From positions 3,843 through 67,842 of the forward strand of contig JBEMAQ010000021.1 in NCBI GenBank assembly GCA_040274725.1: DNA of 64,000 nt, written 5' to 3'. This DNA is from Solibacillus sp040274725 (GTDB lineage: Bacteria > Bacillota > Bacilli > Bacillales_A > Planococcaceae). Positions 26,749-35,591 of the stretch are shown here, piece by piece. Position 1 is the stretch's first letter. The number at the start of each line of letters is the position of its first letter. The notes below the pieces were generated by a model. That model ran no database searches. It was not told the origin of the DNA and saw nothing but the letters and a program-made list of their open reading frames with translations. A program made the translations under genes and the position numbers.

Positions 26749-28116
26749 TTACTTTGTAGAAGCAAGTGTGTGCTTTACTTGTACCCACTGACCAGCAGGC
26801 GGTGTATCGACAATTGTGCCTTGCGCAAAGACGATTTGACCGTTACAAATTGTGTACTGCACTGTATGTGAGAATGTTCGACCCTGATAAATACTATGCT
26901 TATGCTGGGCAAAAAAGTTTTCTTTTGTAACCGTAAAGGGTTGCTCGGCGATAATGGCAAAGTCGGCATCCATGCCAACTGCAATGCGTCCCTTTGTTGG
27001 TAAATCAAAGCGTTTTGCAGGCTGTGCTGCTGTCCACTTGGCAATCGTAGTTAGTGGAAGTGTATTAGTTTTCGCGAATTCTAGCATCGCGAGTAGCGTA
27101 AATTGTCCACCGCTAATGCCTCCCCAAGCATCGAATATATTGTCCGCTTCTTTCATAGAAGGGGGGCAAGGGGAATGGTCAGATGTTACGAAATCAATAT
27201 CACCTGCAAGCATGCAATCAATCAGCCTTTTTTGGTCTGTCTGCTCTCTAAGTGGTGGTGCGCATTTTGCAACAGATCCCTTAGTGCGCAAGTCATCCTG
27301 TGTAAATAATAAATAATGTGTGCATGTTTCAAGTGTGACGTCTTGTCCATTCGCTTTTGCTTCCTTAATAATTGCAACTGCCTCCGCACTGCTAATATGA
27401 ACGAAGTGAAGAGGGCAATTCGTTAAATGTGCATAGTGAAGCGCACGTTGCACTGCCTCTATCTCTGCTATGATAGGACGCGATGCTAAATAGGCATCCG
27501 CTGTCGTATCGTTTTGCACCCGTTTTTCATTTGTTAGCCAGGTTGTTATTTCTGCGCTTTCTGCGTGAAGCGCAAGTATTTTCCCGAGCTTTGCAATTTC
27601 TTTCATTCCTTCTAAAAGCGTGAAATCATCCGCATGCTCAAATTCCTTATTGCCCGTTGGCGAAATGAATGCCTTAAAACCAATGACACCTTCCTCTGCA
27701 AGGTCCTTTAAATGTGGGAGATTGCCAGGAACAAGTCCACCCCATAAACCGAAATGGACAAATGATTTTTGCTGACCAGTTGTCGCCTTGTCTAACAGCG
27801 CTTGCTTTGTCACAGTAGAAGGAATTCCGTTTAGTGGCATATCAAAATACGTTGTAATACCTCCAGCGGCCATCATAGACGAGCCTGTTGTAAAGCCTTC
27901 CCAGTGCTCACGTCCAGGCTCGCTAAAGTGTGCATGTACATCAATGACACCTGGTAAAATGTAATGGCCTGTCGCATCGATTTCACGCGTGGCCACGCCT
28001 TTGATTGCAGGTTCGATTTTGGTGATTTTGCCGTCCTGAATGGCTAAGTCTACAAGTTGGATTTCATGTTCTAAAATCACGGATCCGTTTCGAATGATTA
28101 AATCGTATGTCAACAT
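26749..28116 (-). CDS. allB: Allantoinase (dihydroorotase-like amidohydrolase)
   Basis: 455 residues, the normal length. The metal motif HAHFSEPGREHWEGF (residues ~61-75), GFKAF with the carboxylated Lys (~147), later metal His residues in LHAESAE and HFVHISSAE, and VTSDHSPCPP with the metal Asp (~315) match AllB/PucH closely; the HWEG..TG and DHSPCPPxMK stretches separate allantoinase from dihydropyrimidinase. It opens the hydantoin ring of allantoin to allantoate in purine degradation. GCGGAGG precedes ATG 28116. It follows an ABC importer in the same direction, separated by a terminator. Confidence 0.9.
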   Translation of the reverse strand: MLTYDLIIRNGSVILEHEIQLVDLAIQDGKITKIEPAIKGVATREIDATGHYILPGVIDVHAHFSEPGREHWEGFTTGSSMMAAGGITTYFDMPLNGIPSTVTKQALLDKATTGQQKSFVHFGLWGGLVPGNLPHLKDLAEEGVIGFKAFISPTGNKEFEHADDFTLLEGMKEIAKLGKILALHAESAEITTWLTNEKRVQNDTTADAYLASRPIIAEIEAVQRALHYAHLTNCPLHFVHISSAEAVAIIKEAKANGQDVTLETCTHYLLFTQDDLRTKGSVAKCAPPLREQTDQKRLIDCMLAGDIDFVTSDHSPCPPSMKEADNIFDAWGGISGGQFTLLAMLEFAKTNTLPLTTIAKWTAAQPAKRFDLPTKGRIAVGMDADFAIIAEQPFTVTKENFFAQHKHSIYQGRTFSHTVQYTICNGQIVFAQGTIVDTPPAGQWVQVKHTLASTK

Positions 28117-28149
28117 GTTATGTCCTCCGCGTCATTATTGATTTTATTA

Positions 28150-28188
28150 AAAAAGACAATCTTAAATTAAATTCAAGATTGTCTTTTT
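28150..28188 (-). terminator. Terminator between binding-protein gene and allantoinase gene
   Basis: 14-bp perfect stem (28150-28163 with 28175-28188) flanked by A and T runs. It lies in the 82-base gap, so allantoinase is either read through at reduced level or has its own promoter. Confidence 0.85.
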
Positions 28189-28198
28189 ATATCCTGCT

Positions 28199-29245
28199 TT
28201 AGTTAATGTCTACTTTTACTAACTCTGCATTCACTTCTTTTAATAATGAAAGGTCAATGTAGTCACTAGTAGCAGGAGCTGTTTGGATATTTCCTGTTTC
28301 AAGTAAGTAATCGATTACCGTTTCGCCGTTACTAATGTTGGCAAATGAATTATCTGCTGTCATATTATAGACGTTACGGTTCATGATTTCTGTTAGCTCG
28401 GCTTCTTCTAAATGAAGCTCAGGTGCTAAAATTTCAACTGCTTCTTCGCGATTTTCATTAATGTATGTTGTTGCTTTTTCAAGGGCGCGAATGACTGCTT
28501 TAATTGTGTTTGGATTTTCGTCTAAGTAGTCACCTGTTACTTGTAATGTAGAGTGTACGCTCATCCATTCTACAGGTGTGTTATTGCCTTCTAAGTTGTT
28601 ATTTGTACCACTGAATAACAATGTACCACCATTTGCAATGCCTTTTGTAATATACGGTTCCCAGCCTGCCATAGCGTCTACATCACCGCTTTGTAACGCG
28701 ACTAGTGCATCACTTGGTGCTAAGTTTGCGACTTTAATTTTTGACAAGTCCACGCCGTATTCTTGCGCCATTTTATTGATGGCGATTTGAACGTCTGCAC
28801 CAGCAGGAATCCCAAATGTCTTGCCTTCTAAATCTTTCGGCGAAGAAATATTTAAGTTTGGTCCACCTACTACTGCTTGTGTACCAGCAATTTGTGCGAT
28901 TGGTGCAACGATTTTTACGTCTACGTCATTTGATGAAAGGATAATATCCATAAAGTTTGTTTGTAAGCTAATTGGGGCACTGCCGCCTGCAACCATTGGA
29001 CCGATGTCTGGGCCGCTATCAATTAATGTATTTTTGACTTCTAAGCCTTCTTCTGCAAAGTAGCCTAATTTGTCTGCGATAATTTGTTGTGACGAAATTT
29101 GTGCATCACGCACGCCGACAATTTCAATTTTGGCTTGTTCTAAACCTGTACCGTTAGCTGCCTCGCTTGATGTTGTATCTTCTTTGTTGCCACATGCGCC
29201 TAAAATTAAAGCAGAAAACATTAATGGTGCGATAAACTTTTTCAT
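28199..29245 (-). CDS. ABC substrate-binding lipoprotein, NitT/TauT family
   Basis: 348 residues. Signal peptide with lipobox LGAC (Cys at residue 18), then an SsuA/THI5-like binding domain: KLGYFAEEGLEVKN, DLEGKTFGIPAGADVQIAI and QSGDVDAMAGWEPYI are typical landmarks of sulfonate, nitrate or urea-derivative binders. TTGGAGG precedes ATG. It ends a three-gene importer operon and lies before allantoinase, which suggests a ureide or other purine breakdown product as ligand; a sulfonate is the alternative. Confidence 0.88.
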   Translation of the reverse strand: MKKFIAPLMFSALILGACGNKEDTTSSEAANGTGLEQAKIEIVGVRDAQISSQQIIADKLGYFAEEGLEVKNTLIDSGPDIGPMVAGGSAPISLQTNFMDIILSSNDVDVKIVAPIAQIAGTQAVVGGPNLNISSPKDLEGKTFGIPAGADVQIAINKMAQEYGVDLSKIKVANLAPSDALVALQSGDVDAMAGWEPYITKGIANGGTLLFSGTNNNLEGNNTPVEWMSVHSTLQVTGDYLDENPNTIKAVIRALEKATTYINENREEAVEILAPELHLEEAELTEIMNRNVYNMTADNSFANISNGETVIDYLLETGNIQTAPATSDYIDLSLLKEVNAELVKVDIN

Positions 29246-29267
29246 GTAATTTCCTCCAATGAGCTAA

Positions 29268-30119
29268 TTATTTTTCTATTGCATTTACATAGCCAGATTT
29301 TCTCCAAGATAGTAATCGACGCTCAATGAGCTTTAAGCCGTAAGAGAATAAGCTATACTCAATACCGATAACAATGATTGCGACATACATATTTGTTAGC
29401 TTGAAATAATTTCGGGCATCAACAATGATATAGCCTAAGCCTGATGTTGCACCAAGCATTTCTGATACGACAAGTGCTGAGAAGGCTAACCCTAAGCTAA
29501 TTTGGCATCCTGCTAAAATACTAGGTAGCACAGATGGAAAAATAATACGTTGATAAATTTGGCGATCTGAAGCACCTAAACTTAGTGCTGAGCGGACAAG
29601 TACCGGATTGACTGATTTAATGCCTTCAAGTGTATTTGTAAGCACCGGAAAAAATACTGTCCACGTAATTAAAATGATTTTTGGTAACTCACCAATACCG
29701 AACCAAATGATGAAGAGTGGCAAAATTGCAAGCGCAGGAATTGGGCCGACTAAATTTAAAATAGGAGAGACCCAATAATCTAGTCGCGTCGATTTCCCGA
29801 TAATGAGTGCACAAAGTACACCGAGCACAATACCAATTGATAAGCCAGCTAAAACACGTAATGTACTTGAAATGACACTATCAACAAGTATGCCATTTTG
29901 AATCATATTGACCATTTCTATTACGACAAGGCTAGGTGGCGGGAAAAATTTGGGGTTCGCCCACGCGAACGATAAATTAAGTCGTGTAACAAGTTCCCAA
30001 ACAACGAAGAATGCGATAATTGGAATGTACGGTTTGATCGAGAAGCTTTTCAATTTCGTTACTAGAAAGGAACTTTTCTTTGGCAGTAAACGATCTTGAT
30101 CGATGGATTTGACGGTCAT
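29268..30119 (-). CDS. ABC transporter permease, NitT/TauT family
   Basis: 283 residues, six membrane helices, coupling loop LSLGASDRQIYQRIIFPSVLPSI near residue 180. AAAGGAGG precedes ATG 30119, 15 bases after the ATPase stop codon. Channel subunit of the importer whose ATPase and binding protein flank it. Confidence 0.92.
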   Translation of the reverse strand: MTVKSIDQDRLLPKKSSFLVTKLKSFSIKPYIPIIAFFVVWELVTRLNLSFAWANPKFFPPPSLVVIEMVNMIQNGILVDSVISSTLRVLAGLSIGIVLGVLCALIIGKSTRLDYWVSPILNLVGPIPALAILPLFIIWFGIGELPKIILITWTVFFPVLTNTLEGIKSVNPVLVRSALSLGASDRQIYQRIIFPSVLPSILAGCQISLGLAFSALVVSEMLGATSGLGYIIVDARNYFKLTNMYVAIIVIGIEYSLFSYGLKLIERRLLSWRKSGYVNAIEK

Positions 30120-30134
30120 CTCCTATTCCTCCTT

Positions 30135-30857
30135 TTAATGTGTGAGCTTCTGGCTTAGTTTGTGTACTAATTCGTTAAAGCCATATTGTGATGTAGAACG
30201 TGGGCGAAGCAATGTCACGCGAACATCTTCTTCAATCACACCGTTCTTCATCACGATGACGCGGTCTGCTAAATAAACAGCCTCAGCAACATCATGTGTA
30301 ATGAAAATAATCGTCGTCTTCAATTGCTCCCAAATCTCAATGAGTTCGCGGCGCATTGTTTCCTTTGTAAATACGTCGAGTGCGGCAAATGGCTCGTCCA
30401 TTAACAAAATTTTTGGTTCTGCAGCGAGGGCACGGGCGATGCCGACACGCTGTCTCATACCGCCAGACAATTCGTCAGGATAATAATGAGCATATGTTTC
30501 TAAGCCAATCATTTTTAAGTATTTGTAAGCTAATATAAGTGCTTCTTCCTTTGGCTTACCTTGTACATCTGGACCAAATGCGATATTTTCTAACACGGTC
30601 ATCCACGGGAATAATGCATGCTCCTGGAATACAACACCGCGATCTTTTGACGGACCTTTAATTCTTTCCTCATCAATAACAATCGAGCCCGTGTCCGGTT
30701 GAGTAAAGCCTGCGATTAAATTGAGCATCGTAGATTTCCCACAACCACTATGACCTAATATACAAATAAACTCTTGTTTCTTAATTTCTAAATTAATACC
30801 TTTTAAAATGGTTTGATTGTTAAAACTTTTTTTCACATCGGTTAATAATAAGCTCAT
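30135..30857 (-). CDS. ABC transporter ATPase, NitT/TauT family
   Basis: 240 residues. Walker A GHSGCGKST (residues ~34-42), signature LSGGMRQR (~132), Walker B ILLMDEPFAALD (~151-162), switch His in FITHDVAEAV. GAAGGTGAT precedes ATG 30857. First gene of the importer operon on the minus strand; promoter presumably in the gap to its right. Confidence 0.93.
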   Translation of the reverse strand: MSLLLTDVKKSFNNQTILKGINLEIKKQEFICILGHSGCGKSTMLNLIAGFTQPDTGSIVIDEERIKGPSKDRGVVFQEHALFPWMTVLENIAFGPDVQGKPKEEALILAYKYLKMIGLETYAHYYPDELSGGMRQRVGIARALAAEPKILLMDEPFAALDVFTKETMRRELIEIWEQLKTTIIFITHDVAEAVYLADRVIVMKNGVIEEDVRVTLLRPRSTSQYGFNELVHKLSQKLTH

Positions 30858-31134
30858 TTTTTATCACCTTCTTGTGTAATATTTCTTAACAATACTTATT
30901 TTATTTGAAAGAGAGGGTGATTTCATTGTTCAAATAGACTAAAGATTCTGATTGCTTTTGTGCATGTTAACTTAAATAAAGTAGAATTATTGAAAAGTTA
31001 TGGCACAAATCCTCACATAACGGTTTATAGAGGGATTACTAAAACACATATGTAGATGAAAATAAAGTGTGTAAAAAAATAATATGAAATTTTGTTTTTT
31101 GTGCGATTATAGGAAGGGAGGTTAGTTGTAGAAG
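30858..31134. other. Promoter region of the second NitT/TauT operon
   Basis: About 280 AT-rich bases. The operon promoter must lie here on the minus strand, but I cannot name the elements with confidence. No riboswitch fold was recognised, in particular no guanidine-type element. Confidence 0.4.
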
Positions 31135-31179
31135 AATAAAGGCTTGACCAAAAATATCATTTTTGGTCAAGCCTTTATT
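31135..31179 (-). terminator. Intrinsic terminator after the chemoreceptor gene
   Basis: Perfect 21-bp stem (31135-31155 with 31159-31179) directly after the stop codon. Confidence 0.9.
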
Positions 31180-32661
31180 TTATTTACGCGTTGTTAGCTG
31201 ATGTAAATCGCTACTTAAAATTGCGATTTGCTCTGTCGCCTGTGCGATTTGGTGAATTGTTTCATTGTCCACTTGAATTGCGGTTGCAATTTCTTGTGTA
31301 GCCGCAGTAGATTGCTCAGCAATGTGTGCGACTTGTTGAATTTGCTTCTGTGAAGTTTCAATAGAGGCATTTGTTTTCTCAAGCATCGCGTTATTTTCAA
31401 GTAGCTGCTCATTTGTTTCAGTGAAAGCAATCGCAAGCTGTTCAATAGTTGTAGAAATATTTTCGATAATTGTCTGCGCTTCAGCAACCGAAATTTTTCC
31501 TTCGTGTGACTGCTTTTGTGCGAGAGCTGATTTTTCGAACAAGCTTTGTGTGAGTATTGTAATATTTCCAGCAATGCCAGCAGATTGCTCTGCTAGCTTG
31601 CGCACCTCATCAGCGACAATCGCAAATCCCTTGCCATGTTCACCTGCACGAGCCGCTTCGATGGCCGCATTGAGTGCAAGTAAATTTGTTTGATCGGCAA
31701 TATTAGTAATGCCTGTAAGAAGTTGATTTACGGTTTGTAAGCTAGCTTGTAACTCGTCTACCGTTTGCGTTGTTGTCGTCATTGTCGTCGTCACTGTATG
31801 CATGTGCGCTGTTACTTGCTGCGCTTTTGCTAAGCTCGATTGCATTTCCTCATTCATATATACAGTCGCCTGTGCTACTTCGCTAGAAAGGGAAACCGAC
31901 GCATTCATCTCACTCATTGCTTGTTGCATTGTCGCGTTTACGTTGTGAATCATTTGTGACTCATCCTGCACGGCCTGCGCCATTTGATGGGACGCACTTA
32001 AAATCGTGTTACTTGAACCGTAAATAGATTGAATATGACTAGACACTTCTGAAATATTCGTATCCAAGTTAAGCGTTCCTGATTCGACCTGCTTCAATGT
32101 TTGCGTCAGTTGCTCAGATAACGTCAGGGCCTGCTTTTGCTGCTCGGCTACGCTTTGGATGAGCTGCCCCGACCAGCGCGACATGAAGTAAAGCATAATG
32201 ACGATGCCTGTATAAACAGAAAATACTGTCACATAGTTTGAAAGTTTAATATTGTTACCGAGTAAATTCGTCGGTACGGTTATGTAAAGTAGTGTAATGC
32301 TGCCTAGTATCAATGCGCCAAAAATAAAAAGAAGACGAGGGTTGAAATAAACGGCAGCCATTAGCACTGTAATAATCAAAATATAATGTTTATTTAACGC
32401 ATAGCCATCTATAATGAAAAGAACAATGACAACAAGCGCGGGTAAAAAGGCAAAAATAAAGCCTTTTACAATATCATTTATTTTGAGGAAATAGTTAATG
32501 ACTGAACAAATAACAATAATTGCCCCAGTAATCAAAAAGATAGAAGCGCCTGACACACCTTTTGCTAAAACAAGTGGAATTTCAATAAGTAGCACGAGAG
32601 CGATTGTTGTGACAATATTCAGTGTGTGAACTCTTCTGAAATCGAACGAAAATGTATCCAT
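31180..32661 (-). CDS. Methyl-accepting chemotaxis protein without extracellular sensor domain
   Basis: 493 residues. Residues ~15-180 contain six transmembrane helices with short loops, so there is no periplasmic-type ligand domain and no clear HAMP. The cytoplasmic part is a long coiled coil with the receptor hairpin tip: TNIADQTNLLALNAAIEAARAGE and GFAIVADEVRKLAEQS in the family register near residues 325-365. It should signal to CheA/CheW. Sensing must take place within the membrane or in the cytoplasm, for example energy or membrane state. AAAAAGGAG precedes ATG. Orphan gene. Confidence 0.9.
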   Translation of the reverse strand: MDTFSFDFRRVHTLNIVTTIALVLLIEIPLVLAKGVSGASIFLITGAIIVICSVINYFLKINDIVKGFIFAFLPALVVIVLFIIDGYALNKHYILIITVLMAAVYFNPRLLFIFGALILGSITLLYITVPTNLLGNNIKLSNYVTVFSVYTGIVIMLYFMSRWSGQLIQSVAEQQKQALTLSEQLTQTLKQVESGTLNLDTNISEVSSHIQSIYGSSNTILSASHQMAQAVQDESQMIHNVNATMQQAMSEMNASVSLSSEVAQATVYMNEEMQSSLAKAQQVTAHMHTVTTTMTTTTQTVDELQASLQTVNQLLTGITNIADQTNLLALNAAIEAARAGEHGKGFAIVADEVRKLAEQSAGIAGNITILTQSLFEKSALAQKQSHEGKISVAEAQTIIENISTTIEQLAIAFTETNEQLLENNAMLEKTNASIETSQKQIQQVAHIAEQSTAATQEIATAIQVDNETIHQIAQATEQIAILSSDLHQLTTRK

Positions 32662-32868
32662 ATAAGACTCCTTTTTTTCAGATAATAGACCTATTCACAT
32701 TATAGCTAATTGAAAATAACTTTCAGTAAAAACTGTTAATAAGAGCGAGATTTTCGTTTATTAAAGAGGAAAGGAATATCCAATTTAGGGAATAATTTTA
32801 TCTTAATTTAAAGGTGAATAAATCCGATGAAATTTAGTTGATTTATAAAACGAAAAGCAGGTGATTGT

Positions 32869-33411
32869 ATCGTTTATATCGTAATAAGCTATGTAATAGG
32901 TACGTTCATGACGGCGTGGTTTATTGGCAAGCTGCGCGGGCAGGATTTGCGTGAACTGCATTCTGGTAATCTCGGGGCGCGTAATGCGGGGCGTACGTTT
33001 GGTAAGGGTGCGTTTGTAATCACGGCCGCTGGGGATGTGCTAAAGGGTGTTGCAGTTGTGCTATTTGGGCGTTATTTAGGCATAAGTGAAACGCTTGTCG
33101 CAGCAGCTATTTTAGCCGTTGTATGTGGACATTTGTATCCGTTTTGGCTTAGATGGCGCGGCGGGAAAGGTGTTGCGACTGTGCTCGGGGCAATGCTTAT
33201 GTTTAGCTGGCAGGCAAGTATTATATGTGCGCTTAGCTTTTTGTTCGCATTCCTTATTAAACGTAGCGCGACGCTTAGCCTAGTCGCAGGGTTTATTGCC
33301 TATAGCATTGCTATTATTTCTTGGCAGGTGGAAGGATTCACATATATAACGTTCGCCATCTTGCTCGTTATTTGGAAGCATCGTGAGAATATTTCAAAGA
33401 GGGTGAAGTAA
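32869..33411 (+). CDS. PlsY-like glycerol-3-phosphate acyltransferase, apparent ATC start
   Basis: 180 residues if started at ATC 32869. PlsY motifs: the first helix and GKLRG, HSGNLGARNAGRTFG (motif 1, S-G-N-x-G-x-x-N), AAGDVLKG, GHLYPFWLRWRGGKGVAT (motifs 2 and 3). Five membrane helices. PlsY acylates the 1-position of glycerol 3-phosphate with acyl phosphate. The first ATG (32908) would delete part of helix 1; the frame has no ATG, GTG or TTG before it, but AGGTGAT (32859-32865) sits at ideal spacing before ATC 32869. The alternative is a one-base loss after GTG 32861. The next gene starts one base after the stop codon. A paralogue specialised for the neighbouring enzyme is more likely than the housekeeping copy. 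Confidence 0.7.
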   Translation: MVYIVISYVIGTFMTAWFIGKLRGQDLRELHSGNLGARNAGRTFGKGAFVITAAGDVLKGVAVVLFGRYLGISETLVAAAILAVVCGHLYPFWLRWRGGKGVATVLGAMLMFSWQASIICALSFLFAFLIKRSATLSLVAGFIAYSIAIISWQVEGFTYITFAILLVIWKHRENISKRVK

Positions 33412-33412
33412 C

Positions 33413-34933
33413 ATGTATTGGAGTAAAATTGCAACAACTGAAGATGAATTTGACCAAATTGCCGCACTCAATTATGCGACATTTGTAGAGGAAATTCCGC
33501 AGCATGCAAAAAATGAGAACCATCGCCTTGTGGATAAATTTCACGCGGAAAATGATTATGTCATTGTGTATAAAGACCAGATACTCGTCGGGATGCTTGC
33601 GTTTCGTGACGTTCGTCCATTTTCGCTCGATCAAAAAATTGGACCTGTGGAAAATTATTTAACATCTGAGGAATGTGCGTTTTTATGTGAGATTCGTCTG
33701 CTTGCTATACATAAAGAGCACCGCAATGGCCGCGTGTTTGCCATGTTGTCAAAAGCATTGTTTCGCCATTTTTATGATAAAGGATACTCAGCTTGTGTTA
33801 TTTCTGGCACGGTGCGTGAGGAGAAGCTTTATACACAGATGGGCTTTCGTCAGTTTGCCGATGCGGTCGGCAGTGAGGAAGCACGCTATTTGCCAATGGT
33901 CATGACAAGAGCGGATAGTGAAGTATTTCGCGCGCGTTTGCAGGAGGAAAATCGTGTCTTTTATCCAGGGCCGGTCGCAGTAACTATCCACAATGCATCC
34001 ACAGTTTCACATCGCAGCGCGGCATTTATCACAGATTATACACAGATGCAGCAGCAGCTAACAGATATGGCACACGCAAATGAGGTTATTCCGCTTGTTG
34101 GTACAGGCACACTTGCAAATGACGCGATGCTTGGGCAATTAAAGGAAGACTTTGTGGATAAGAGCGGACTTATCCTCATAAACGGAGAATTTGGCCGCAG
34201 ATTATTCCAGCAGGCACGACTTTGGGGATTAGCTGTGGATCGGTATGAGGTGATTTGGAGTGCACCGTTCGTACTTGAAGAATTAAGGGAGCGTCTGCAA
34301 ACAGGGGACTACGCGTGGCTAGCATTTGTTCATGGCGAGACGTCGACAGGTACACTAAATGAGCTTGCACCGATACTTGAACTGGCGCGTGAGTTTGGCG
34401 TGGAGGTATGTGTGGATTGCATTAGCTCATTTGGTGCTGTCCCTATCACACTTGACGGTGTACGTTATGCTACGGCAGTGAGCGGCAAATCACTTGGTGC
34501 AATTAGCGGACTCGCGTTTGTATTTTGTGCACAGCCCCCGACAAAAAGCAGCGTACCAAGTTATTTAAATTTAGCGCTTTATGCGGATAAAGGTATTCCG
34601 TTTACTGTGCCGCATTTGCTTGTGGATCATGTCAACCGCGCACTTGTAAGTTATCCAGAGCGTTATGCACAACTTGCGGGGCGTATGGAAAAAATCGCAC
34701 AGTCGGCCTTTGCACCGTACTTACTTGAAACGAATCGCTACTCGATGATTGCGACGCTTGAGTTGCCAAATAGCGCACAATTTTATGAAACGGCACGCCT
34801 TAATGGTTTTTATTTGCACGGGGAAAGCGATTATTTAACAGCACGTAGCTGGCTACAAATTAGTACGATTCAGCCGAGCTTTGAGCGGGATTTTGAGAAG
34901 TTGGAGAAGTTGTTTTTAGTTTATAATGGGTGA
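33413..34933 (+). CDS. GNAT acyltransferase fused to class V aminotransferase
   Basis: 506 residues, two enzymes in one chain. Residues ~1-170 are a GNAT fold resembling N-acyl amino acid synthases (FeeM/autoinducer-synthase type): LVDKFHAENDYVIVYKDQILVGMLAFRD and CEIRLLAIHKEHRN in pieces. Residues ~183-506 are a fold-type I PLP enzyme close to 2-aminoethylphosphonate or alanine-glyoxylate aminotransferases: FYPGPVAVT, HRSAAF, GTGTLANDAML, CVDCISSFGAVPI with the cofactor Asp, and SGKSLGAISG with the Schiff-base Lys. GAGGGTG precedes ATG, one base after the PlsY-like gene. A product in which an amino compound made by the second domain is acylated by the first is an attractive guess; no substrate is proven. 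Confidence 0.8.
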   Translation: MYWSKIATTEDEFDQIAALNYATFVEEIPQHAKNENHRLVDKFHAENDYVIVYKDQILVGMLAFRDVRPFSLDQKIGPVENYLTSEECAFLCEIRLLAIHKEHRNGRVFAMLSKALFRHFYDKGYSACVISGTVREEKLYTQMGFRQFADAVGSEEARYLPMVMTRADSEVFRARLQEENRVFYPGPVAVTIHNASTVSHRSAAFITDYTQMQQQLTDMAHANEVIPLVGTGTLANDAMLGQLKEDFVDKSGLILINGEFGRRLFQQARLWGLAVDRYEVIWSAPFVLEELRERLQTGDYAWLAFVHGETSTGTLNELAPILELAREFGVEVCVDCISSFGAVPITLDGVRYATAVSGKSLGAISGLAFVFCAQPPTKSSVPSYLNLALYADKGIPFTVPHLLVDHVNRALVSYPERYAQLAGRMEKIAQSAFAPYLLETNRYSMIATLELPNSAQFYETARLNGFYLHGESDYLTARSWLQISTIQPSFERDFEKLEKLFLVYNG

Positions 34934-34992
34934 AAAATTGTTTACCATTTTTGACAGGCTACTCACTACCCGATATAGAAAGGTAATAAGTA

Positions 34993-35027
34993 AAACAAGG
35001 GTGTGCTAACGCAGCACACCCTTGTTT
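34993..35027. terminator. Bidirectional terminator between GNAT/aminotransferase and sigma factor genes
   Basis: Perfect 15-bp stem (34993-35007 with 35013-35027) with a five-base loop; short T tract. Confidence 0.8.
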
Positions 35028-35042
35028 ACACTATTTTGCTAG

Positions 35043-35591
35043 TTAAGCAGGCAGTACAACCCCAGCTAAACCCTCGTCTGCCAGTAAAATTTCCTTCAGG
35101 CGAGCCTTCGCGCGGAATAGGCGAGATTTTACCGTGCCGACTGATACTTTCATTAGCTCTGAAATTTCCGCTAATGAAAATTGATCCACATAGAAATACC
35201 ATAAAGTTTTTTGATAAATGCCATCTAGCTGATTCATTTTTTGCTGTACCATTTTTGTAATTTCTACTTGCTCAATTTGTTCTTCAGTAGAAAGCTCATT
35301 GTTGGGAACCAAATCAAGTACAGGGACGTCTAATTGTTCAGGTTGATTCATCATATATTTACTGCGGCGCACCGTTTTGCGATAACGGTCGCGGAATGTG
35401 TTCATTGTAATTGTAGTAAGCCATGCTTTTACATGGTCAACACCAGCAACAGATGCTTCGTTGCGTACAACTTTTACCCATACTTCCTGCATTAAATCTT
35501 CGGCTTCCATTTGGTTGCGCGTCAATTTTAAGCAAAGGTGGTAAATGTAGCGATTGTACTCGTCATAAATAGCCGTTAATAATTCGTTCAT
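35043..35591 (-). CDS. ECF-type RNA polymerase sigma factor
   Basis: 182 residues. Region 2 (YNRYIYHLCLKLTRNQMEAEDLMQEVWVKV in order) binds the core enzyme and -10 DNA; region 4 (FSLAEISELMKVSVGTVKSRLFRAKARLKE) is the -35 reader. Size and the missing regions 1 and 3 mark the extracytoplasmic-function group. AGGAGG eight bases before ATG 35591. No anti-sigma gene is next to it, on either strand, which is unusual; control may be transcriptional or through an unlinked partner. I could not find a matching autoregulated promoter. Confidence 0.88.
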   Translation of the reverse strand: MNELLTAIYDEYNRYIYHLCLKLTRNQMEAEDLMQEVWVKVVRNEASVAGVDHVKAWLTTITMNTFRDRYRKTVRRSKYMMNQPEQLDVPVLDLVPNNELSTEEQIEQVEITKMVQQKMNQLDGIYQKTLWYFYVDQFSLAEISELMKVSVGTVKSRLFRAKARLKEILLADEGLAGVVLPA

